Assembly: GCA_002840765.1 (NCBI GenBank)
Contig: PHCE01000003.1
Span: 62,001 to 126,000 of the forward strand
Source: Betaproteobacteria bacterium HGW-Betaproteobacteria-7
Lineage (GTDB): Bacteria; Pseudomonadota; Gammaproteobacteria; Burkholderiales; Rhodocyclaceae
Reading direction: 5' to 3'
Length of the DNA stretch: 64,000 nucleotides
Part shown: piece by piece, positions 39,992 to 50,141 of the stretch
How positions within the stretch are numbered: position 1 is the stretch's first letter
How the letters are laid out: each line of letters starts with the position of its first letter
Program-made: the position numbers and the translations under genes
Notes under the pieces: generated by a model
The model's database searches: none
Told to the model about the DNA's origin: nothing
Seen by the model: the letters and a program-made list of their open reading frames with translations, nothing else

Positions 39992-40591
39992 ATGAGTGAG
40001 CGCGAAGTCGATCAGTTGCTGGTCGAGCGAGCACAGGGCGGTGATCAGCGCGCCTTCGATCAGTTGGTAAGCAAATACCAGCGCAAGCTGGGACGCTTGC
40101 TGTCGCGCTTCATTCGCGATCCCGCCGAGGTCGAGGATGTCTCGCAGGAAGCATTCATCAAGGCCTATCGGGCCTTGCCGGCCTTCCGCGGGGAAAGCGC
40201 CTTCTACACCTGGTTGTATCGAATTGGCATCAACACGGCCAAAAACTATCTCGTCTCGCAGGGACGACGGGCGCCGACTTCGACCGAGTACGACGCGGAA
40301 GAGGCTGAAGGTTTCGAGGATGCCAGCCAGTTGCGCGACATCAACACGCCGGAAAGCCTGCTTCTGTCCAAGCAGATCGGACAGACGGTCAATGCGGCCA
40401 TGGAGGCGCTACCCGAAGAGTTGCGGACGGCCATTGTCCTGCGCGAGATTGACGGCATGTCGTATGAAGAAATCGCCAACATCATGGATTGCCCGATCGG
40501 TACCGTGCGTTCCCGCATATTCCGGGCGCGCGAAGCGGTGGCTTTGCGCTTGCGGCCCTTGCTCGATACGGCGCCGGATCGTCGCTGGTGA
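39992..40591 (+). CDS. rpoE: RpoE (AlgU), extracytoplasmic stress sigma factor
   Basis: A 199-residue ECF sigma factor. Region 2 contains DPAEVEDVSQEAFIKAYRAL and FYTWLYRIGINTAKNYL; region 4 contains LREIDGMSYEEIANIMDCP with the helix-turn-helix. It is very close to AlgU/RpoE and should direct RNA polymerase to envelope-stress genes. In most relatives the anti-sigma genes rseA and rseB follow at once. Here the next gene is an RseC-like one, so the usual regulators are absent from the cluster. Confidence 0.96.
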   Translation: MSEREVDQLLVERAQGGDQRAFDQLVSKYQRKLGRLLSRFIRDPAEVEDVSQEAFIKAYRALPAFRGESAFYTWLYRIGINTAKNYLVSQGRRAPTSTEYDAEEAEGFEDASQLRDINTPESLLLSKQIGQTVNAAMEALPEELRTAIVLREIDGMSYEEIANIMDCPIGTVRSRIFRAREAVALRLRPLLDTAPDRRW

Positions 40592-40593
40592 GC

Positions 40594-41031
40594 ATGCCCA
40601 GCGAAGGTGGTAGCACGGTGTGCGGCGTTGTCCGCGTGGTCGACGGTCAACAGGCCGAGGTTGAGGTCGAACAGGGCGGTTGCGGGCGTTGCCATGAAAA
40701 GGGCGGCTGTGGCGGGCAGAGCCTGACCCAAATGTTCGCCAGCGGGCCACGCCGCTTTCGGGTTGATAACCAGTTCGGCGCGGTGGTCGGCGAGCGGGTG
40801 ACGATTGCCATCGCTGATGGCAGCGTTCGCCGGGCTGCCAATCTGGCCTATGGTGTTCCGTTGCTGGCCGGGATTGCTGGTGCCTTGCTTGGAACAGCTG
40901 TGTATGGCGACCCGGGTGGCATCCTCGGTGCGCTGGTCGCCTTCGCGCTGGCCATGATTTTCGTGCGTCATCGTTCAAAAAATCGCTCTGGAAATTCGTT
41001 CGAGCGTCCCCATATCGTTTCCCGTTCCTAG
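40594..41031 (+). CDS. RseC/MucC-like membrane protein
   Basis: A 145-residue protein with a cysteine-rich cytoplasmic start (GGCGRCHEKGGCGG), a small beta-rich part and two transmembrane helices (about 80-100 and 105-123), exactly the RseC layout. RseC modulates RpoE signalling in some bacteria and takes part in SoxR reduction in others. The ATG is three bases after the rpoE stop, and a GTG overlapping that stop is an alternative. It is cotranscribed with rpoE and mucD. Confidence 0.87.
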   Translation: MPSEGGSTVCGVVRVVDGQQAEVEVEQGGCGRCHEKGGCGGQSLTQMFASGPRRFRVDNQFGAVVGERVTIAIADGSVRRAANLAYGVPLLAGIAGALLGTAVYGDPGGILGALVAFALAMIFVRHRSKNRSGNSFERPHIVSRS

Positions 41032-41054
41032 TCGTTCAAGGAGGTAAGCCGCCA

Positions 41055-42479
41055 ATGAAACGTCTCGTTGCCCTGTTTTCGCTTCTCATTGTCCACACAC
41101 TGGCTGTCGCCCAGGTGCGTGGGCTACCCGATTTCACCGAACTGGCCGAGCGGCAGGGGCCAGCCGTGGTCAATATCAGCACGACGCAGACCATACGCGG
41201 CCAGGCTCAGGCCATGCCTTTCCCTTTCGATGAAAATGACCCGGCCTTCGAGTTCTTCAAGCGTTTCATTCCTCGTATGCCAGGTGGGGCCGTGCCGCGC
41301 GAATTCGAAAATCGTTCGCTGGGGTCTGGCTTCATCATCAGTGGTGATGGCTACATCCTGACCAATGCCCATGTCGTTGATAGTGCCGACGAGGTGACTG
41401 TGCGCTTGACGGACAAGCGCGAATTCAAGGCAAAAACCATTGGTGCCGACAAGCGGACAGACGTAGCGCTGCTCAAAATCGAGGCCAGCGGGCTGCCGGT
41501 GGTGAAGTTGGCGGACGTTTCCCAATTGAAGGTGGGTGAATGGGTAGTGGCCATCGGCTCGCCCTTCGGTTTTGACAACTCGGTGACCGCTGGCATCGTC
41601 TCGGCCAAGGGGCGTTCCTTGCCGCAGGAGAATTACGTTCCGTTCATCCAGACCGATGTGGCGATCAATCCAGGTAATTCCGGCGGCCCGTTGTTCAACC
41701 TGCGTGGCGAAGTCGTTGGCATCAATTCACAGATCTATAGCCGCAGTGGTGGCTACATGGGAGTTTCCTTCGCCATTCCGATCGATGTGGCGATGGAGAT
41801 ACAGGAGCAGCTGCGCTCAACCGGTAAGGTCAGTCGTGGTCGACTTGGCGTGGTCATTCAGGAGGTGAGCAAGGAACTGGCGGACTCCCTGGGGCTGTCT
41901 AGGCCGATGGGGGCTGTGGTGAATGCCGTCGATAAGGGCGGGCCGGCCGATAAGGCCGGGCTGGAGCCCGGTGATGTCATCCTGCGCTTCGATGGCAAGC
42001 CGATCAATAATTCCGCCGATCTGCCACGCATGGTCGGCTCGACGCGGCCCGGCACGCGTTCGTCGATGCTGGTCTGGCGCAAGGGCTCCAACCGTGATAT
42101 CGCCGTGATAGTTGGTGAAATGGTCGAGGAAAAACAGGCTTCGGTACGGCAGCCCCGCGGTTCCCGGGCACCGGAGCAGGCTGCCAACCGTCTGGGTCTG
42201 GTGGTCAGCGAATTGACTGCGGAACAGAAGCGCGAATTGAAGATGGGCTCGGGGCTGGTCATCGAGGATATTCGCGGTACAGCGGCTCGCGCCGATCTGC
42301 GACCGGGTGACATCGTCATCGCGGTGATCAGTCGGGGGGCGACGACCGAAATCAAGACGGTGGACCAGTTCAACCGACTGCTCAATCAGTTCGACAAGGG
42401 CAGCAATGTGACGCTGCTGGTTCGTCGCGGTGACATGCAGACTTTCGTCACCATCAAGGGGTTGAATGGTGGGAATTGA
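41055..42479 (+). CDS. mucD: MucD/DegP-family periplasmic serine protease
   Basis: A 474-residue HtrA protease. A signal peptide (residues 1 to about 19, VHTLAVAQ) is followed by the trypsin-like domain with His in TNAHVV, Asp in RTDVALLK and Ser in NPGNSGGPLF. Two PDZ domains follow, from about 265 and 385. It degrades misfolded envelope proteins. A near-perfect AAGGAGGT lies before the ATG. Its place after rpoE and the RseC-like gene favours the MucD name. Confidence 0.95.
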   Translation: MKRLVALFSLLIVHTLAVAQVRGLPDFTELAERQGPAVVNISTTQTIRGQAQAMPFPFDENDPAFEFFKRFIPRMPGGAVPREFENRSLGSGFIISGDGYILTNAHVVDSADEVTVRLTDKREFKAKTIGADKRTDVALLKIEASGLPVVKLADVSQLKVGEWVVAIGSPFGFDNSVTAGIVSAKGRSLPQENYVPFIQTDVAINPGNSGGPLFNLRGEVVGINSQIYSRSGGYMGVSFAIPIDVAMEIQEQLRSTGKVSRGRLGVVIQEVSKELADSLGLSRPMGAVVNAVDKGGPADKAGLEPGDVILRFDGKPINNSADLPRMVGSTRPGTRSSMLVWRKGSNRDIAVIVGEMVEEKQASVRQPRGSRAPEQAANRLGLVVSELTAEQKRELKMGSGLVIEDIRGTAARADLRPGDIVIAVISRGATTEIKTVDQFNRLLNQFDKGSNVTLLVRRGDMQTFVTIKGLNGGN

Positions 42480-42714
42480 ATTGACCCTGCTCAGCCGCAG
42501 CTACTGCCACCTCTGTCATGACATGGAGGTGGCGCTGGCGCCGCTGGCCGCGGAATTCGCGGCCACCGTCAAGGTGCTGGATGTCGATGCCGATCCGCAA
42601 CTCGAAGCCCGTTACGACGAACTGGTGCCGGTATTGCTGCATGGCGATATCGAGCTTTGCCATTACTTCCTGGATACGGCCAAAACCCGTGAATATTTGG
42701 CGGAAATCCGCTAA
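42466..42714 (+). CDS. Glutaredoxin-like protein
   Basis: An 82-residue thioredoxin-fold protein. It has the CHLC active-site motif at about residues 14-17 (SYCHLCHDM) and the VPVLL cis-proline (about 54-58). It resembles the DUF836/YruB-type glutaredoxins. Its partners are unknown; it could reduce disulfides in the cytoplasm. The start overlaps the end of mucD by 14 bases, so it belongs to the rpoE operon. A terminator follows it. Confidence 0.85.
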   Translation: MVGIELTLLSRSYCHLCHDMEVALAPLAAEFAATVKVLDVDADPQLEARYDELVPVLLHGDIELCHYFLDTAKTREYLAEIR

Positions 42715-42737
42715 AATTCAGGGTCTTCTGAACAGGG

Positions 42738-42764
42738 AAGGGCGCCGGATAAGCGCCCTTTTTT
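42738..42764 (+). terminator. Terminator after the rpoE-mucD operon
   Basis: A stem GGGCGC/GCGCCC with a 7-base loop is followed by TTTTTT. It ends just 10 bases before the lepA start, so lepA must have a promoter that lies upstream of or within the hairpin region, or depend on read-through. Confidence 0.8.
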
Positions 42765-42774
42765 ACTAGCATCA

Positions 42775-44565
42775 ATGGATCACATCCGTAATTTCTCCAT
42801 CATTGCCCACATTGACCATGGCAAGTCGACCCTGGCCGATCGCATCATTCACCTCTGCGGTGGTCTTTCCGACCGCGAAATGGAAGCCCAGGTGCTCGAC
42901 TCGATGGATATCGAGCGCGAGCGCGGCATCACCATCAAGGCCCAGACAGCGGCGCTGAGCTACAAGGCGCGCGATGGCAAGGTCTACAACCTGAACCTGA
43001 TCGATACCCCGGGACACGTTGACTTCTCGTATGAGGTCTCGCGCTCCCTGTCGGCGTGCGAGGGCGCGCTGCTGGTCGTCGATGCTTCGCAAGGCGTCGA
43101 GGCGCAGACGGTGGCCAATTGCTATACCGCCATCGAGCTTAATGTCGAGGTGGTACCGGTGCTGAACAAGATCGACCTGCCGTCGGCCGATCCGGACAAT
43201 GCCCGGCAGGAAATTGAGGACGTGATCGGCATCGATGCGACCGAAGCGGTGTTGTGTTCCGCCAAGACCGGCCTTGGTGTCGAAGATATCCTCGAAGCCG
43301 TGATTGCCCGCGTGCCGGCGCCCAAGGGCGATCCTGCGGCGCCGCTGAAGGCGCTGATCATTGACTCCTGGTTCGATAACTACGTCGGCGTCGTCATGCT
43401 GGTGCGTGTCGTTGATGGCGTGATGCGACCGAAGGACAAGCTGTACTTCATGGCCTCCCAGGCGCAGCAACTGTGCGAGCAGGTTGGCGTGTTTTCGCCT
43501 AAGTCCGTGCCGCGCAGCGAGTTACGCGCCGGTGAGGTTGGCTTCGTCATCTCCGGTATCAAGGAGCTGAAAGCGGCCAAGGTTGGCGACACCATCACGA
43601 CGATGGATCGCAAGGCGGCGGTCGCCTTGCCCGGCTTCAAGGAAATCAAGCCGCAGGTTTTCGCCGGCCTGTATCCGGTCGAATCCAACCAGTACGACTC
43701 GCTGCGCGAAGCACTGGAAAAACTCAAGCTCAACGATGCCTCGCTGCAGTACGAGCCGGAAGTCTCACAGGCGCTGGGCTTTGGTTTCCGCTGCGGTTTC
43801 CTTGGTCTGCTGCACATGGAAATCGTCCAGGAGCGCCTCGAGCGCGAATTCGATCAGGACCTGATCACCACGGCACCGACGGTGGTCTATGAAGTGGTCA
43901 ATCGTGATGGCTCCTTGATCCAGGTCGAGAATCCGGCCAAGCTGCCCGAGCTCAGCAAGGTTGAAGAGGTCCGCGAGCCGATCATCACCGCCACCATCTT
44001 CGTGCCGCAGGATTATCTCGGCAACGTCATCACGCTGTGCAACCAGAAGCGCGGCAACCAGGTGGACATGCATTACCACGGGCGCCAAGTGAAGTTGATC
44101 TATGAAATGCCGATGGCAGAAGTGGTCATGGATTTCTTCGACAAGCTGAAGTCCTGCTCCAAGGGCTACGCATCGCTCGACTATGATTTCAAGGAATATC
44201 GTGCGGCCGACGTGGTCAAGCTGGACATCCTGATCAACAGCGAAAAGGTCGATGCCCTGTCGCTGATCGTGCACCGCTCGAATTCGCAATACCGCGGCCG
44301 CGAACTAGCGTCCAAAATGCGCGAACTGATTCCCCGGCAGATGTATGACGTGGCAATTCAGGCAGCGATCGGTTCGCACATCATCGCCCGCGAGAACGTC
44401 AAGGCAATGCGCAAGGACGTGCTGGCCAAGTGCTACGGTGGCGACATCACCCGCAAGAAGAAGCTGCTGGAGAAGCAGAAGGCCGGCAAGAAGCGCATGA
44501 AGCAGGTGGGCAGCGTGGAAATTCCGCAGGAAGCCTTCCTCGCTGTCTTACGCGTCGATAACTGA
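42775..44565 (+). CDS. lepA: LepA (EF4), elongation factor 4
   Basis: A 596-residue translational GTPase that acts on ribosomes in initiation and back-translocation. G motifs are [23 protein letters not shown] and [10 protein letters not shown]. The C-terminal LepA domain with [18 protein letters not shown] is unmistakable. It is the first of ten codirectional genes to corA, and lepA-lepB-rnc-era is a widely kept order. Confidence 0.98.
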   Translation: MDHIRNFSIIAHIDHGKSTLADRIIHLCGGLSDREMEAQVLDSMDIERERGITIKAQTAALSYKARDGKVYNLNLIDTPGHVDFSYEVSRSLSACEGALLVVDASQGVEAQTVANCYTAIELNVEVVPVLNKIDLPSADPDNARQEIEDVIGIDATEAVLCSAKTGLGVEDILEAVIARVPAPKGDPAAPLKALIIDSWFDNYVGVVMLVRVVDGVMRPKDKLYFMASQAQQLCEQVGVFSPKSVPRSELRAGEVGFVISGIKELKAAKVGDTITTMDRKAAVALPGFKEIKPQVFAGLYPVESNQYDSLREALEKLKLNDASLQYEPEVSQALGFGFRCGFLGLLHMEIVQERLEREFDQDLITTAPTVVYEVVNRDGSLIQVENPAKLPELSKVEEVREPIITATIFVPQDYLGNVITLCNQKRGNQVDMHYHGRQVKLIYEMPMAEVVMDFFDKLKSCSKGYASLDYDFKEYRAADVVKLDILINSEKVDALSLIVHRSNSQYRGRELASKMRELIPRQMYDVAIQAAIGSHIIARENVKAMRKDVLAKCYGGDITRKKKLLEKQKAGKKRMKQVGSVEIPQEAFLAVLRVDN

Positions 44566-44573
44566 GAATAGCG

Positions 44574-45359
44574 ATGAACTTTGCCCTGATCCTTTTCGTA
44601 CTGCTGGTCGTCACTGGCGTGCTCTACGCGATCAATTTCAAGCTGCGCAAGGCGCGTCCCCCAGGTGCCAAGGAGCCCTTGTGGGTGGAGTGGGGCGCCG
44701 ATTTCTTCCCGGTCATCCTGATCGTCTTCGTGCTCCGATCCTTCCTCTTCGAGCCGTTCAAGATTCCCTCGGGCTCGATGATTCCGACGCTGCTGGTTGG
44801 TGACTTCATTCTGGTCAACAAGTACACCTACGGTATCCGCCTGCCGGTGATCAACAAGAAGATCATTACGCTGAACGAACCACAACGCGGCGACGTCATG
44901 GTCTTCCGTTATCCGGAAGATCCGTCGCTCGACTACATCAAGCGCGTGGTCGGCATTCCGGGCGATGTCGTGGCCTACCAGAACAAGCGGCTGAGCATCA
45001 ACGGCCAACCGGTCGAAATGAGCAAGACGGCGGATTATCTGCATCCCGAGCGCCTGTATTACTCAGAACAGTACCTGGCGAAAATGGGCGAAATCGATCA
45101 TCGCCTGCTCAACGACACCGATGCGCCGGCTTTCATTCCCGATGCCGGGCGCTTCCCTTACCGCGAAAATTGCACCTACAATGCCGCTGGCGTGACCTGC
45201 AAGGTACCGGAAGGCCACTACTTCATGATGGGCGACAACCGTGACAACAGCCGCGACAGTCGAGCCTGGGGTTTTGTGCCGGAAGAGAATATCGTCGGCA
45301 AGGCATTCTTCATCTGGCTCAATTTCAGTGATCTTGGCCGGGTCGGCTCGTTCAAGTAA
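44574..45359 (+). CDS. lepB: LepB, signal peptidase I
   Basis: A 261-residue membrane protease that cleaves Sec signal peptides. Two hydrophobic segments (about 3-21 and 44-59) precede the catalytic domain. The Ser nucleophile is Ser68 in PSGSMIPTL, and the Lys is in DYIKRVVGIPGD. MMGDNRDNSRDSR is the family box E. It lies eight bases after lepA. Confidence 0.97.
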   Translation: MNFALILFVLLVVTGVLYAINFKLRKARPPGAKEPLWVEWGADFFPVILIVFVLRSFLFEPFKIPSGSMIPTLLVGDFILVNKYTYGIRLPVINKKIITLNEPQRGDVMVFRYPEDPSLDYIKRVVGIPGDVVAYQNKRLSINGQPVEMSKTADYLHPERLYYSEQYLAKMGEIDHRLLNDTDAPAFIPDAGRFPYRENCTYNAAGVTCKVPEGHYFMMGDNRDNSRDSRAWGFVPEENIVGKAFFIWLNFSDLGRVGSFK

Positions 45360-45369
45360 GGGGGAAGAG

Positions 45370-45720
45370 ATGAGATATCAACGTGGTGTGGCACTCTCCG
45401 GCATGCTTTTCTGGGCAGTCATTCTGGTTCTGGTGGCCGTGCTCGGCATGAAGGTTGCCCCGACGACCATTGAGTACTACAAGATCAAGAAGAGCGCCGA
45501 AGGCACGCTGGCCAAGATGGGCCCCGAGTCGACCGTCGCCGATGTACGTAATGCATTCGACCGTTTCGCCGAAATCGACATGCTTGAGTTTTCCTCGAAG
45601 GATCTGGAAATTTCCAAGGAGAACGGCAAGATCGTCATCGAGTACGCCTACGAGAAGCGCATTCATCTGTTTGCCAATGTCAGCCTGCTGATCGAATACG
45701 CGGGAGCGGCCGGGCGCTAG
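45370..45720 (+). CDS. DUF4845 membrane protein
   Basis: A 116-residue protein with one N-terminal transmembrane helix after a short basic start (MRYQRGVALSGML, resembling a prepilin-like leader) and a periplasmic remainder. DUF4845 proteins are regularly found between lepB and rnc in beta- and gammaproteobacteria; their role is not known. ATG 45370 has a GGGGAAGAG site. The stop overlaps the rnc start by one base. Confidence 0.88.
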   Translation: MRYQRGVALSGMLFWAVILVLVAVLGMKVAPTTIEYYKIKKSAEGTLAKMGPESTVADVRNAFDRFAEIDMLEFSSKDLEISKENGKIVIEYAYEKRIHLFANVSLLIEYAGAAGR

Positions 45721-46391
45721 TGGTGACAGCGCTGACGGTTGCCGGCCGGCTTGGCCATCAATTTGCCGATCAGCAACTGCTGCGGACGGCGCTGACGCAT
45801 CGCAGTTTTGGCACGCCGAACAACGAGCGTCTGGAGTTTCTCGGCGACGGCATCCTCGATTGCGTGATCGCCGCGGCGCTCTACCAGCGCTTCGCCGATC
45901 TACCTGAGGGCGATCTGTCGCGTCTGCGGGCCAATCTGGTCCGCCAGGATGCCTTGCATCAGCTGGCACTGCATCTGAATATCGGCGAGGCCCTGCATCT
46001 CGGCGAAGGTGAGCTGAAAAGCGGCGGCGCGCAACGCCCGTCCATCCTGGCCGACGCTCTTGAGGCGCTGTTCGGTGCCATTTATCTCGATGCCGGCTTC
46101 GAGGCGGCGGCGGCGGTTGTGCTCAAGCTTTATGCGCCGCTGCTCGACGCGCTGCAGCCGGGCAAGGTGCGTAAGGATGCCAAGACCGGCCTGCAGGAAT
46201 GGTTGCAGGGACGGAAAAAACCCTTGCCGCGCTATGTCCTGATTGAAGCAAGCGGCGCCGCCCACGAGCAGTCCTTCGCCGTCGCCTGCGAGCTCGCCGA
46301 CCCGCCGCTGCGCACGCTGGGCCACGGATCGAGCCGGCGTATCGCCGAACAGAACGCCGCTGAACAGGCGATGAAAGCATTGAACGCATGA
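45720..46391 (+). CDS. rnc: Ribonuclease III
   Basis: A 223-residue double-strand-specific endoribonuclease that processes rRNA precursors and some mRNAs. The signature [12 protein letters not shown] holds the metal ligands, and the second set is in [16 protein letters not shown] dsRNA-binding domain is at the C-terminus. The start is one of two adjacent GTG codons (45720 or 45723). It is coupled to era by ATGA. Confidence 0.97.
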   Translation: MVTALTVAGRLGHQFADQQLLRTALTHRSFGTPNNERLEFLGDGILDCVIAAALYQRFADLPEGDLSRLRANLVRQDALHQLALHLNIGEALHLGEGELKSGGAQRPSILADALEALFGAIYLDAGFEAAAAVVLKLYAPLLDALQPGKVRKDAKTGLQEWLQGRKKPLPRYVLIEASGAAHEQSFAVACELADPPLRTLGHGSSRRIAEQNAAEQAMKALNA

Positions 46392-47272
46392 CACAGATTC
46401 GCTCCGGTTATATCGCCATCGTCGGCCGCCCCAACGTCGGCAAGTCGACGCTGCTCAACCATCTGATCGGCGAGAAGATCAGCATCGTCTCGCGCAAGGC
46501 GCAGACGACCCGGCACCGGGTGACCGGCATCCTGACTGATGCCGATTCGCAGTTCGTCTTCGTCGATACGCCGGGTTTCCAGACCAAGTTCTCCAACGCC
46601 CTGAACCGGGCGATGAATCGTGGCGTGACGCAGACGTTGAGTGATGTCGATGTGGTCCTTTTCGTTGTCGAGGCCGGCCGCTACGACGCCAAGGACAAGG
46701 CCGTCGTCCGCCTGCTGCCGAAGGATCGGCCGGTGATCCTGGTGGTCAACAAGACCGACTTGCTGAAGGATCGCACGGCCTTGCTGCCCTTCCTGGCAGA
46801 GGTTGCCGCCGATTTCGACTACGCCGCCGTGGTCCCGGTCAGTGCCGCCAAGGGGCGGCAGACCCAGGATCTGCTGGCCGAAGCGCGCAAGCATCTGCCC
46901 AACGAAGGCTTGATGTTCCCGGAGGACGAGCTGACCGACAAGAGCGAGCGTTTTCTCGCCTCGGAATACATTCGCGAGAAGGTCTTCCGCCTGCTTGGTG
47001 ACGAATTGCCTTATGCCACGGCCGTCGAGATCGAGCGTTTCGAGGTCGAGGGCAACCTGCGCCGTATTTTTGCCGCCATCGTCGTCGATCGCGAAGGGCA
47101 CAAGGCCATCGTCATCGGCAAGGGTGGCGAATCGCTGAAGCGTATTGCCAGCGAGGCGCGCCAGGACATGGAGCGGCTGTTCGGCGGCAAGGTTTATCTC
47201 GAAGTCTGGGTCAAGGTGAAATCCGGCTGGAACGACGACGAGCGCCTGCTGAAGAGCCTCGGCTACGAGTAA
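46388..47272 (+). CDS. era: Era, ribosome-associated GTPase
   Basis: A 294-residue essential GTPase that binds the 3' end of 16S rRNA during 30S assembly. G1 is [11 protein letters not shown]3 is DTPGFQ and G4 is NKTDLLKD. The C-terminal KH domain is seen as [19 protein letters not shown]. It overlaps rnc by four bases, the usual rnc-era pairing. Confidence 0.98.
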   Translation: MTQIRSGYIAIVGRPNVGKSTLLNHLIGEKISIVSRKAQTTRHRVTGILTDADSQFVFVDTPGFQTKFSNALNRAMNRGVTQTLSDVDVVLFVVEAGRYDAKDKAVVRLLPKDRPVILVVNKTDLLKDRTALLPFLAEVAADFDYAAVVPVSAAKGRQTQDLLAEARKHLPNEGLMFPEDELTDKSERFLASEYIREKVFRLLGDELPYATAVEIERFEVEGNLRRIFAAIVVDREGHKAIVIGKGGESLKRIASEARQDMERLFGGKVYLEVWVKVKSGWNDDERLLKSLGYE

Positions 47273-47287
47273 GCCACCGCAACCGCG

Positions 47288-48016
47288 ATGAACCAGCGCA
47301 GCAAGGTCGACGGCCAGCCGGCCTACGTTCTGCACAGTTATCCCTTTCGGGAAACCAGTCTGATCGTCGAGGTATTCACCCGCGATTTCGGCCGTATGGC
47401 CCTGTTGGCCCGCGGCGCCCGCCGCCCGCGGGCTGCCATTCGCGGCCTGTTGCTCGGCTTCCAGCCACTGGAACTGGGCTGGGCCGGCAAGGGTGAAGTG
47501 CTGACCCTGATGAAAGCCGAGTGGGTTGGCGGGCAGCCATTGCTGGCCGGCGAGGCGCTGTTCTGCGGCTATTACCTCAACGAATTGCTGATGCACCTGC
47601 TGCCGCGCGAGGATGCCCACGAGGCCCTGTTCGCGTGCTATGCCGAGATGTTGCAACGGCTGGCTGCCGATCCCGCCGGCAAGGTTCGTGAAGCCGACCT
47701 GCGTCGCTTCGAGAAGGCGCTGCTGCAGGAGCTCGGCTACGGCCTGATGCTTGATCGCGATGCCGCGGGGCAGCCGGTGAGCGGTGAAGCGTTCTACACT
47801 TACCGCATGGAACAGGGACCGGTGCGCCTTGAGCATGATGCGGCGGCGGCGCAAGTGGTGCGCGGCAAGACCTTACTCGATCTGGCCGCCGATGATTTTT
47901 CCGACCCGCGTTCGCGGGCCGAGGCGAAGGCCCTGATGCGCACGCTGCTGGCCTACTACCTGGCCGGCAAGGAACTCGAAACACGCAAGATTTTCAAGGA
48001 GTTGCAGGAACTATGA
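47288..48016 (+). CDS. recO: RecO, recombination mediator
   Basis: A 242-residue protein with the N-terminal OB fold ([20 protein letters not shown] and [11 protein letters not shown]) typical of RecO. It loads RecA on SSB-coated DNA with RecR. It is 15 bases after era and overlaps pdxJ by ATGA; era-recO-pdxJ-acpS is a common proteobacterial order. Confidence 0.96.
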   Translation: MNQRSKVDGQPAYVLHSYPFRETSLIVEVFTRDFGRMALLARGARRPRAAIRGLLLGFQPLELGWAGKGEVLTLMKAEWVGGQPLLAGEALFCGYYLNELLMHLLPREDAHEALFACYAEMLQRLAADPAGKVREADLRRFEKALLQELGYGLMLDRDAAGQPVSGEAFYTYRMEQGPVRLEHDAAAAQVVRGKTLLDLAADDFSDPRSRAEAKALMRTLLAYYLAGKELETRKIFKELQEL

Positions 48017-48768
48017 TCGAACTCGGCGTCAATATCGACCACATCGCCACCATCCGCCAGGCGCGCCGTACCTACGAGCCCGATCCGCTGTGGGGCGCTG
48101 TCGAGGCGCATCTGGGCGGGGCCGACGGCATCACCGTGCATCTGCGCGAGGATCGCCGGCACATTCAGGACAGCGATGTGCGCCGGCTCAAGGAAACGAC
48201 GCAGATCAAGCTGAATCTGGAAATGGCAGCGACCGACGAGATGGTTGGCATCGCCTGCGCCATCAAGCCGGAAATGGCCATGCTGGTGCCGGAAGGGCGG
48301 CATGAGGTGACGACCGAAGGCGGCCTCGACATCCTTGGCCAGGAAGCCCGGCTGAAGGACGTCATCGCCCGGTTGGCCGCGGCTGGCATCACCACCAGTG
48401 TGTTCATCGATGCCGAGTTGCCGCAGATTGAAGCGGCGGCCCGCATCGGCGCCCGCGTCTGCGAAATCCATACCGGGCCTTACGCCCACGCCTTTTACGA
48501 AAAGGGGCGCGATGCCGAGGCGCCGGCGGTGCTGGCCGAACTCGACAAGATCCGCCAGGGTGGTCGTCTGGTGCAGCAACTGGGCATGCGCTTCAATGCC
48601 GGGCACGCGTTGAACTACTACAACGTGCAGCCAATCGCCCGCCTGGCCGGCATCCGCGAATTGCACATCGGTCATGCCATCGTCAGCCGCGCGGTGTTCG
48701 TCGGCCTGCGCGAGGCGGTGCGCGAAATGAAGGCGCTGATGCGTCAGGCGGCCGAGCAGGGCGAATGA
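48013..48768 (+). CDS. pdxJ: PdxJ, pyridoxine 5'-phosphate synthase
   Basis: A 251-residue TIM-barrel enzyme that joins 1-deoxyxylulose 5-phosphate and 3-amino-2-oxopropyl phosphate, the last ring-forming step of vitamin B6. The N-terminal [32 protein letters not shown] and the C-terminal [16 protein letters not shown] block ([17 protein letters not shown]) are clear. It is coupled at both ends by four-base overlaps. Confidence 0.98.
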   Translation: MIELGVNIDHIATIRQARRTYEPDPLWGAVEAHLGGADGITVHLREDRRHIQDSDVRRLKETTQIKLNLEMAATDEMVGIACAIKPEMAMLVPEGRHEVTTEGGLDILGQEARLKDVIARLAAAGITTSVFIDAELPQIEAAARIGARVCEIHTGPYAHAFYEKGRDAEAPAVLAELDKIRQGGRLVQQLGMRFNAGHALNYYNVQPIARLAGIRELHIGHAIVSRAVFVGLREAVREMKALMRQAAEQGE

Positions 48769-49136
48769 TCCACGGCATCGGCACCGACATCGTTGCTGTT
48801 GCCCGCCTGCGTGGCATGTGGGAGCGGCATGGCGAGCGGGCGCTGGACAAGCTGCTGGCGCCGCAGGAGCGCGAAGATTTTGCCAGGGCGGCTGACAAGG
48901 GGCGTTTTCTCGCCAAGCGCTTTGCCGCCAAGGAAGCTTTCGCCAAGGCCTTCGGTACCGGCGTGCGGCCACCGGTGCTGCTGCCGGCGATCGCCGTGAC
49001 GCATGACGAACTCGGTAAACCGACCTTCGTCTTCAACGGGCCGTTGGCTGTGGCCGCACAACACCTGACAGCCCACCTTTCCATCAGCGACGAGGCCGAA
49101 TACGCTGTCGCCTACGTCATTTTGGAGCGCCCATGA
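48765..49136 (+). CDS. acpS: AcpS, holo-ACP synthase
   Basis: A 123-residue phosphopantetheinyl transferase that activates AcpP (36255). The metal site is in [11 protein letters not shown], and the second block is [14 protein letters not shown]. It overlaps pdxJ and nagZ by four bases each, so translation is tightly coupled. Confidence 0.97.
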   Translation: MIHGIGTDIVAVARLRGMWERHGERALDKLLAPQEREDFARAADKGRFLAKRFAAKEAFAKAFGTGVRPPVLLPAIAVTHDELGKPTFVFNGPLAVAAQHLTAHLSISDEAEYAVAYVILERP

Positions 49137-50140
49137 TCGCCTTGACCCTCGGGCCGCTGATGATCGACATCGCCGGTACCGAACTGACCGATGTGGACCG
49201 CCAGCGTCTTTGCCATCCGCTGGTCGGCGGCATCATCCTGTTCTCGCGCAACTACGCCAACCGCGAGCAGTTGACCGCACTGACGGCCGAAATTCACGCG
49301 CTGCGCCAACCGCCTCTGCTGATCGCCGTTGATCACGAAGGGGGAAGGGTGCAGCGCTTTCGCGACGGTTTCACCCGTCTGCCGGCGATGCGTACTCTTG
49401 GTGAATTGCACGATCGCAACTCGCAGGCGGCCCTGGCTGCCGCCCGGGCGGTCGGGCTGGTGCTTGCCGCCGAGTTGCGCGCCAGTGGCGTTGATTACTC
49501 CTTCACGCCGGTACTCGATCTCGACTACGGGCCGTCGCGGGTCATCGGCGACCGCGCTTTCCACCGCGATCCGCCAGTCGTCATCGCGCTGGCCAGTGCC
49601 TTGGGCGAAGGCCTGAAACAGGGTGGCATGGGCACCTGTGGCAAGCATTTCCCCGGGCATGGTTATGTGATTCCGGATTCGCATGTCGAACTGCCGGTCG
49701 ATGATCGTCCTTTGGCGGCCATGCAGGAAGACCTGTTGCCCTATCGCCGGCTGCCGCTCGATGCGGTGATGGCAGCCCACGTCATTTATGACTGCGTCGA
49801 CTGCAATACAGCTGTATTTTCAAATAAATGGATAAGTTATTTGAGAAATGACATGAAGTTTGATGGAGTGGTGTTCACCGACGATCTGTCGATGGCCGGT
49901 GCCGGTGTGGTCGGTGACATGCTGGCACGCGTGCAGACAGCCTGGGCTGCAGGCTGCGACATGCTGCTGGTGTGCAATGCGCCGGACTCGGTGGCGCAGG
50001 TGCTGGACAACTGGCAGCCGCAGCCCGATCCACAGCGTGGCCAACGTGTGCTCAAGCTGTTGCCGCAGCACCCAGCGCCGGCACTGGAAGGCGCTGCTTA
50101 CCGCAACGCGCTGGATGTCATCAGCGGCCTGGGCGGCTGA
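49133..50140 (+). CDS. nagZ: NagZ, beta-N-acetylhexosaminidase of peptidoglycan recycling
   Basis: A 335-residue GH3 enzyme that removes GlcNAc from anhydromuropeptides in the cytoplasm. The block IAVDHEGGRVQRFRDGFTRLP, the KHFPGHG motif and FTDDLSMAGA (catalytic Asp) are present. The length matches short bacterial NagZ. A stretch near 49804-49872 keeps the protein pattern but uses AT-rich codons unlike the rest of the gene. Confidence 0.96.
   Translation: MIALTLGPLMIDIAGTELTDVDRQRLCHPLVGGIILFSRNYANREQLTALTAEIHALRQPPLLIAVDHEGGRVQRFRDGFTRLPAMRTLGELHDRNSQAALAAARAVGLVLAAELRASGVDYSFTPVLDLDYGPSRVIGDRAFHRDPPVVIALASALGEGLKQGGMGTCGKHFPGHGYVIPDSHVELPVDDRPLAAMQEDLLPYRRLPLDAVMAAHVIYDCVDCNTAVFSNKWISYLRNDMKFDGVVFTDDLSMAGAGVVGDMLARVQTAWAAGCDMLLVCNAPDSVAQVLDNWQPQPDPQRGQRVLKLLPQHPAPALEGAAYRNALDVISGLGG
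49804..49872 (+). other. Low-GC patch inside nagZ
   Basis: By hand count, 49811-49870 is about 30% G+C, while the surrounding gene is far richer. Codons rare in this window (ATA, AGA, AGT, TTG) cluster here. The reading frame is intact and the residues still align to NagZ. It may be a mosaic segment or a local codon effect. Confidence 0.6.
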
Positions 50141-50141
50141 C

